Assembly (NCBI GenBank): GCA_934277495.1
Contig: CAKQUI010000044.1
Location: 1-17,076, forward strand
DNA: 17,076 nucleotides
Direction of reading: 5' to 3'
Source of the DNA: an uncultured Clostridia bacterium
GTDB lineage: Bacteria; Bacillota; Clostridia; Peptostreptococcales; Anaerovoracaceae
The notes under the pieces were generated by a model. The model did no database searches, was not told the DNA's origin, and saw only the letters and a list, made by a program, of their open reading frames with translations. Numbering within the stretch: position 1 is the first letter of the stretch; every line of letters starts with the position of its first letter. Made by a program: the position numbers and the translations under genes. Positions 13,572-17,076 of this stretch are shown here, in pieces.

Positions 13572-15089
13572 ATGAAAGAGATCAGGAAAACTGGATACTG
13601 TGTGAACGGTGAATGGAAAGAATCAGCAAGTGAAAAATACATGGATGTGACAGACTCCAGTACAGGCGAAGTCATTGCCAGGGTACCGTGCTGTACATCT
13701 GAAGAAGTGGAGGAAGCCATCGCTTCGGCTCAGGCAGCGTTCCCGGGATGGTCCGGACTGTCTGCAGCGAAACGCCAGCAGTACCTTTTCAGATGGAGGG
13801 ATGTCCTCTGCACTCACAAGGAGGAACTGTCAAGGCTTTGCGCCAGGGAGCTTGGCAAGAATATAAACGAAGCAAGGGGCGATGTGCAGAAAGCTATCGA
13901 ACCGACGGAAGAAGCCTGTGCGATGCCTGCCATGATACAGGGCGATGCTGCGATGCAGGTGACAGGCGGATATGACACTGCAAGCTACAGGTTCCCGCTG
14001 GGAGTGACCGCCGGTATCGTACCAATGAACTTTCCTGCCATGATACCTTGGGGCTGGATGGTTCCGCTGTCAATAGCCTGCGGCAATACGGTAGTGCTCA
14101 AGGCAAGCTCCCAGACTCCGCTGACAGCAATGCGCATAATGGAGCTGTTCTATGAGGAGGCAGGATTCCCGAAAGGCGTTGTGAATCTTGTGACATGCAG
14201 CCGTGTCGAAGCTGATATACTGCTGACAGATCCGAGGGTAAAGGCTGTCACTTTCGTAGGAACTACAGGCGTAGGCAGAGATGTATATTCCAAAGCTGCA
14301 GCTCATGGCAAGCGTGTACAGGCGCAGACCGAAGCGAAGAACCATGCACTGGTGCTGGAGGACTGCGACCTGGAGGCAACAGCAAACACTGTCATCAATG
14401 CGGCGTACGGATGTGCCGGAATGAGGTGTATGGCGCTGCCGGTGGTATGCGTCCAGGAAAGCATTGCAGATGAATTCACTGCACTGCTGAAAGAAAAGGC
14501 GTCAGCCCTTAAAGTCGGCTGTGCATACGATGAGGAGACTGATCTTGGACCTGTTGTCAGCGCATCTCACAGAGAAAAAGTCCTTTCATGGATACAGAAA
14601 GGACTGGATGAAGGCGCCAGCCTGCTGCTGGACGGACGTGACATAACTGTTCCGGGATACGAAAACGGATTTTTCATAGGCCCGACGATACTGGATAACG
14701 TCAGCAAAGATATGACTGTTGGAAATCGTGAGATATTCGGACCGGTACTATGCGTCAAACGTGTAAAGGATTTCGATGAAGGCATCGCAGTAATGAACGG
14801 CAATCCTTTTGCCAACGGTTCGTGCATCTTCACCCAGAGCGGATATTACAGCCGCAGATTCGCCATGGAGACAGACGGCGGCATGGTGGGTATCAACGTC
14901 GGCATACCTGTACCGACAGCATACTTCCCGTTCTCAGGGAACAAAGACTCTTTCTTCGGCGATCTCCATGTGCTGGGAAAAGACGGATATCATTTCTTTA
15001 CAAGAGCAAAGACAGTGACTACTCACTGGTTCGATGAAAGCTCAGGAAAGAAAAAAGTAGGCACATGGGAAGGCAGTACAGAAGCATGA
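13572..15089 (+). CDS. mmsA: CoA-acylating methylmalonate-semialdehyde dehydrogenase family
   Basis: A 505-residue aldehyde dehydrogenase of the MmsA/IolA type, which oxidises malonate or methylmalonate semialdehyde with NAD+ and CoA to acetyl- or propionyl-CoA. Recognised features are PMNFPAMIPWGWMVPL (N153), VVLKASS (K177), FVGTTGVG (229-235, nucleotide-binding turn), EAKNHALVL (254-262), the nucleophile C286 in GCAGMRCMAL, EIFGPVLCV and the end motif VTTHW. The length is usual. GGAGG lies six bases before the ATG. It stands alone: no inositol or valine genes are in view, so the true semialdehyde is open. The divergent DeoR-type repressor suggests induction by a metabolite. A strong terminator follows. 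Confidence 0.87.
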   Translation: MKEIRKTGYCVNGEWKESASEKYMDVTDSSTGEVIARVPCCTSEEVEEAIASAQAAFPGWSGLSAAKRQQYLFRWRDVLCTHKEELSRLCARELGKNINEARGDVQKAIEPTEEACAMPAMIQGDAAMQVTGGYDTASYRFPLGVTAGIVPMNFPAMIPWGWMVPLSIACGNTVVLKASSQTPLTAMRIMELFYEEAGFPKGVVNLVTCSRVEADILLTDPRVKAVTFVGTTGVGRDVYSKAAAHGKRVQAQTEAKNHALVLEDCDLEATANTVINAAYGCAGMRCMALPVVCVQESIADEFTALLKEKASALKVGCAYDEETDLGPVVSASHREKVLSWIQKGLDEGASLLLDGRDITVPGYENGFFIGPTILDNVSKDMTVGNREIFGPVLCVKRVKDFDEGIAVMNGNPFANGSCIFTQSGYYSRRFAMETDGGMVGINVGIPVPTAYFPFSGNKDSFFGDLHVLGKDGYHFFTRAKTVTTHWFDESSGKKKVGTWEGSTEA

Positions 15090-15100
15090 GCATGAAACTG

Positions 15101-15138
15101 AAAGCGGCCCCGGACGAAACAGTCCGGAGCCGCTTTTT
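15101..15138 (+). terminator. Intrinsic terminator after mmsA
   Basis: Stem AAGCGGC..CGGAC / GTCCG..GCCGCTT around a GAAACA loop, then a run of T. Confidence 0.87.
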
Positions 15139-15158
15139 TCAGCTTGATTAAAAAGAAT

Positions 15159-15195
15159 GGCATGTTTTGTGAGGTCGGAAGTTACAAAACATGCC
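15159..15195. repeat. 12-base perfect inverted repeat
   Basis: GGCATGTTTTGT and ACAAAACATGCC, a perfect 12-pair dyad with a 13-base loop. No T-run follows on either strand, so it is not a simple terminator. The similar tracts GTCGGAAGTTAC and GTCAGAAGTTAT overlap its right half. It may be a regulator site or the trace of a small mobile element. Confidence 0.6.
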
Positions 15196-15581
15196 TTAGT
15201 CAGAAGTTATAGCAATACATTACAAATGTGCTGCCTGAGTGGCAGGGGAGGTGGAAAAAAGATGCCTTTCCATTTGTACTATTGTGGTCCCCCGGCCTGA
15301 TATTATATTACAACAATATCCGCATCAACTATGTTGTACAAACAACAAAAATGGTTATTAGTCAGCTCGATTTCTCATACTATTTTGCTGTATTCTGCAA
15401 AAATGATGATAATGATATTTTATCAGACATTTTTCTGTCGTAAAAAGTGCCATATATAGACTTGTGCGAAGTATATCGGACTGATACTACCCATATCTTC
15501 AGTTTTACGCCGTATGAAGGCGTCAGAACGCTGGTAATGACATAAAATGGGAGGATTGTTGTGTTAATTTTTCTATATTAT
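15196..15581. other. AT-rich intergenic stretch without a supported gene
   Basis: Frames of about 70 codons exist here (15228-15443 and 15561-15773), but neither resembles a known protein. The second begins with a GTG behind GGGAGG yet overlaps the promoter and start of the next gene out of frame. A small ACGCC/GGCGT hairpin lies near 15508-15524. I see nothing else to annotate. Confidence 0.45.
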
Positions 15582-15610
15582 TTGAAATCAGAGCGGATCT
15601 ATAGTATAAT
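15582..15610 (+). promoter_or_regulatory. Promoter of the membrane protein/zinc-ribbon operon
   Basis: TTGAAA at 15582-15587 and a perfect TATAAT at 15605-15610 with a 17-base spacer. The start is predicted near 15617. Confidence 0.75.
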
Positions 15611-15687
15611 ATCAAGGTCTATAAGCATTTGTGTTTTTGTTTTGACGACAGAAACACTGTGTTACTATGGAAAACAGGAGAAAAATC

Positions 15688-16383
15688 ATGACAGGTATTC
15701 AGATAGCAGTTATTGCTGCACTCGTGTTCTTTGCGGCGATATCTGTGGTGATATTCATACTCTGGAAGCGTGAAACGCAGATGAGGACCAACAGCATAAG
15801 ATTTATCGAAGATACGCTGATAAATATAAGAGACGGGCTCACAGAGAACAACGAGCTGGTGGCAGAGGAGCTTCTGAAACAAAACAGCAGTCAGGAGGTC
15901 CGCACGCAGTACACAGAGCAGCAGCCCGCATCACCGGTACAGGCGCCGTCTCAGCCGCAGCAGACAGCGGCAGTGCAGGATACATATGTGCCGGAGAGCA
16001 GAGCGCAGACAGATCCATATACAGGCAGCAGGCAGTATGGTGTGCCGGAACATGAAAGTCAGAGCACAGGCGCATCAGCTGCATGGCATCCTCATGGATA
16101 CGACAGCGGATCTTTTGCAGATAAAGGTGCTGATATGTACAGCAGTGGCATGTACGGCGCTGCGTATGCAGACAGCAGCACAGATACAGATGGAGAGATA
16201 AATCTTGATTTTATAGATCAGGATATGGATTTCAGAGAAACAGGAAGTCAGTATGTATCTGACGACGACTGGCTCAGATTACAGGAACAGCAGATGATGA
16301 GAGATGCCGCAGGCCAGCGCAGCACCGGAAGGAGCGGCAGGACCTATACGGTATCAGAATTGGAAACTTTGATCAGAGAATGA
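15688..16383 (+). CDS. Single-pass membrane protein of unknown function
   Basis: A 231-residue protein that I do not recognise. The start is put at 15688, where CAGGAG stands seven bases ahead; an upstream ATG at 15667 has no ribosome site. Residues 1-27 are one hydrophobic helix followed by WKRETQMR, so the tail should lie in the cytosol. A short amphipathic stretch (about 35-65, RFIEDTLINIRDGLTENNEL) may be a coiled coil. Residues 70-170 are low complexity, rich in Q, P, S, G and Y. The last 70 residues are acidic and end in TYTVSELETLIRE. It is followed after 23 bases by a zinc-ribbon protein gene, so the two may act together. A role at the cell envelope is only a guess. Confidence 0.65.
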   Translation: MTGIQIAVIAALVFFAAISVVIFILWKRETQMRTNSIRFIEDTLINIRDGLTENNELVAEELLKQNSSQEVRTQYTEQQPASPVQAPSQPQQTAAVQDTYVPESRAQTDPYTGSRQYGVPEHESQSTGASAAWHPHGYDSGSFADKGADMYSSGMYGAAYADSSTDTDGEINLDFIDQDMDFRETGSQYVSDDDWLRLQEQQMMRDAAGQRSTGRSGRTYTVSELETLIRE

Positions 16384-16406
16384 AAACGTCCAGAAGGAGG
16401 AATCTA

Positions 16407-17076
16407 ATGTATTGTAAAAATTGCGGATGTGAGATTGCAGATGGAGCAAAATTCTGCAGTCAGTGCGGTACCCTTGTGGAATCAGAACCGCAGACTGCAG
16501 CCGGGATGCCGGAACATCTTGAAGAGATGAACGGTACTCAGGAGAGCTCTATGCACGAACAGACTGCAGCGGATGTACCATACGAAGCACCAAGAAAACC
16601 GGTAATCGAAGATGTACCATGGGACGTTGGTGATTATCCGAGCAGAGACAGGGTAGAGAAAACAGAAGATGTGAATTTCAACTGGCATGCCAGGCCGTCT
16701 GATATACCGGATGGCAGAGGCGGCCTTTCCGGAAAGAAGGACGACAATGATCTGATGTTCAAAGGCCTGAACGAAGATCATAAGGAAGACGTGCTGAGAG
16801 GCCAGGATCTTGAGGAATCTATTTTCGGAGAGACTTCAAAACCTGCTGACAGCATGAGCGCTTCTGAAAGGATCGACAAGTTCTATACATTCAACAGGAA
16901 GAACGAAGAGTTCCAGCAGCTCCTTGACAGGGAATACCGCAAGGTGAAGCAGGGCAATGCGCTCCAGCAGGAACTTTCCGCAGCTGACGAAAGGGCTGAC
17001 GAGAGGTTCCAGACAAGGCACGAGACGTCCACCATGGATGATTTTCTCGAGGCGGAGGGCATAAACCAGCCATACC
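16407..17076 (+). CDS. Zinc-ribbon protein, 3' end outside the window
   Basis: The frame is open from ATG 16407 to the window end (223 codons so far, no stop). AAGGAGGAAT ahead of the ATG is a strong ribosome site. The N terminus MYCKNCGCEIADGAKFCSQC is a zinc ribbon with C3, C6, C17 and C20 as the four ligands. The rest is hydrophilic, rich in D, E, K and Q, with a likely coiled coil near residues 150-200 (RIDKFYTFNRKNEEFQQLL). No membrane segment is seen in this part. Such ribbons occur in many small clostridial membrane-linked proteins of unknown role. It is the second gene of the unit that starts with the membrane protein. Confidence 0.75.
   Translation, partial: MYCKNCGCEIADGAKFCSQCGTLVESEPQTAAGMPEHLEEMNGTQESSMHEQTAADVPYEAPRKPVIEDVPWDVGDYPSRDRVEKTEDVNFNWHARPSDIPDGRGGLSGKKDDNDLMFKGLNEDHKEDVLRGQDLEESIFGETSKPADSMSASERIDKFYTFNRKNEEFQQLLDREYRKVKQGNALQQELSAADERADERFQTRHETSTMDDFLEAEGINQPY

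Noticed and set aside
15561..15773. 70-codon GTG frame behind GGGAGG
   Set aside because: It contains the promoter and overlaps the start of the next gene in another frame; its Cys- and Tyr-rich end is the shadow of that gene.

Overview
The window looks like a chromosomal segment of an anaerobic, moderate-GC Gram-positive bacterium of the class Clostridia. This rests on strong GGAGG-type ribosome binding sites, sigma-A-like promoters with 17-base spacers, many intrinsic terminators, frequent ATA and AGA/AGG codons, and the gene families present. The genus cannot be fixed from the sequence; a peptide- or purine-fermenting lineage is a guess.

Layout. (1) Bases 1-1380 hold no ordinary gene. They contain a hairpin-dense, GC-rich island bounded by two 41-base direct repeats, then a compact locus with the full architecture of a type I toxin-antitoxin system of the Fst/par kind. 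A 31-residue membrane toxin (924-1019, minus) is met head-on by a roughly 70-nt antisense RNA (848-916, plus). The two share a bidirectional terminator, and two repeat blocks in the RNA are complementary to the toxin start region. A possible 19-residue peptide gene follows. (2) Bases 1391-6521 are a minus-strand purine operon: an adenine deaminase-like paralogue, adenine deaminase, and an NCS2-type nucleobase permease. It is preceded by a structured leader ending in an intrinsic terminator, which looks like an attenuator or riboswitch. (3) Bases 7087-10004 encode a translationally coupled MoxR-type AAA+ ATPase and a DUF2201-like HExxH/VWA protein, a probable chaperone or metal-insertion type pair. 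(4) Bases 10099-10433 hold four degenerate copies of an unusual intergenic repeat. (5) Bases 10562-11992 encode a sodium:amino-acid (AGCS) symporter. (6) Bases 12127-13320 (minus) encode a DeoR-type repressor and a small zincin-like metallopeptidase. They are divergent from an mmsA-type CoA-acylating aldehyde dehydrogenase (13572-15089), and the intergenic region carries three helically phased operator-like sites. (7) Bases 15688-17076 begin an operon of unknown function: a single-pass membrane protein with a low-complexity tail, then a zinc-ribbon protein cut by the window end.

Physiologically, the permease and deaminases would import adenine and convert it to hypoxanthine plus ammonia. The symporter brings in amino acids, and the dehydrogenase makes an acyl-CoA from a semialdehyde under DeoR-type control. 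The most novel-looking items are the type I toxin-antitoxin locus, the unassigned leader of the purine operon, the second deaminase with a metal-ligand His replaced by Cys, and the interspersed repeats near 10.1-10.4 kb.
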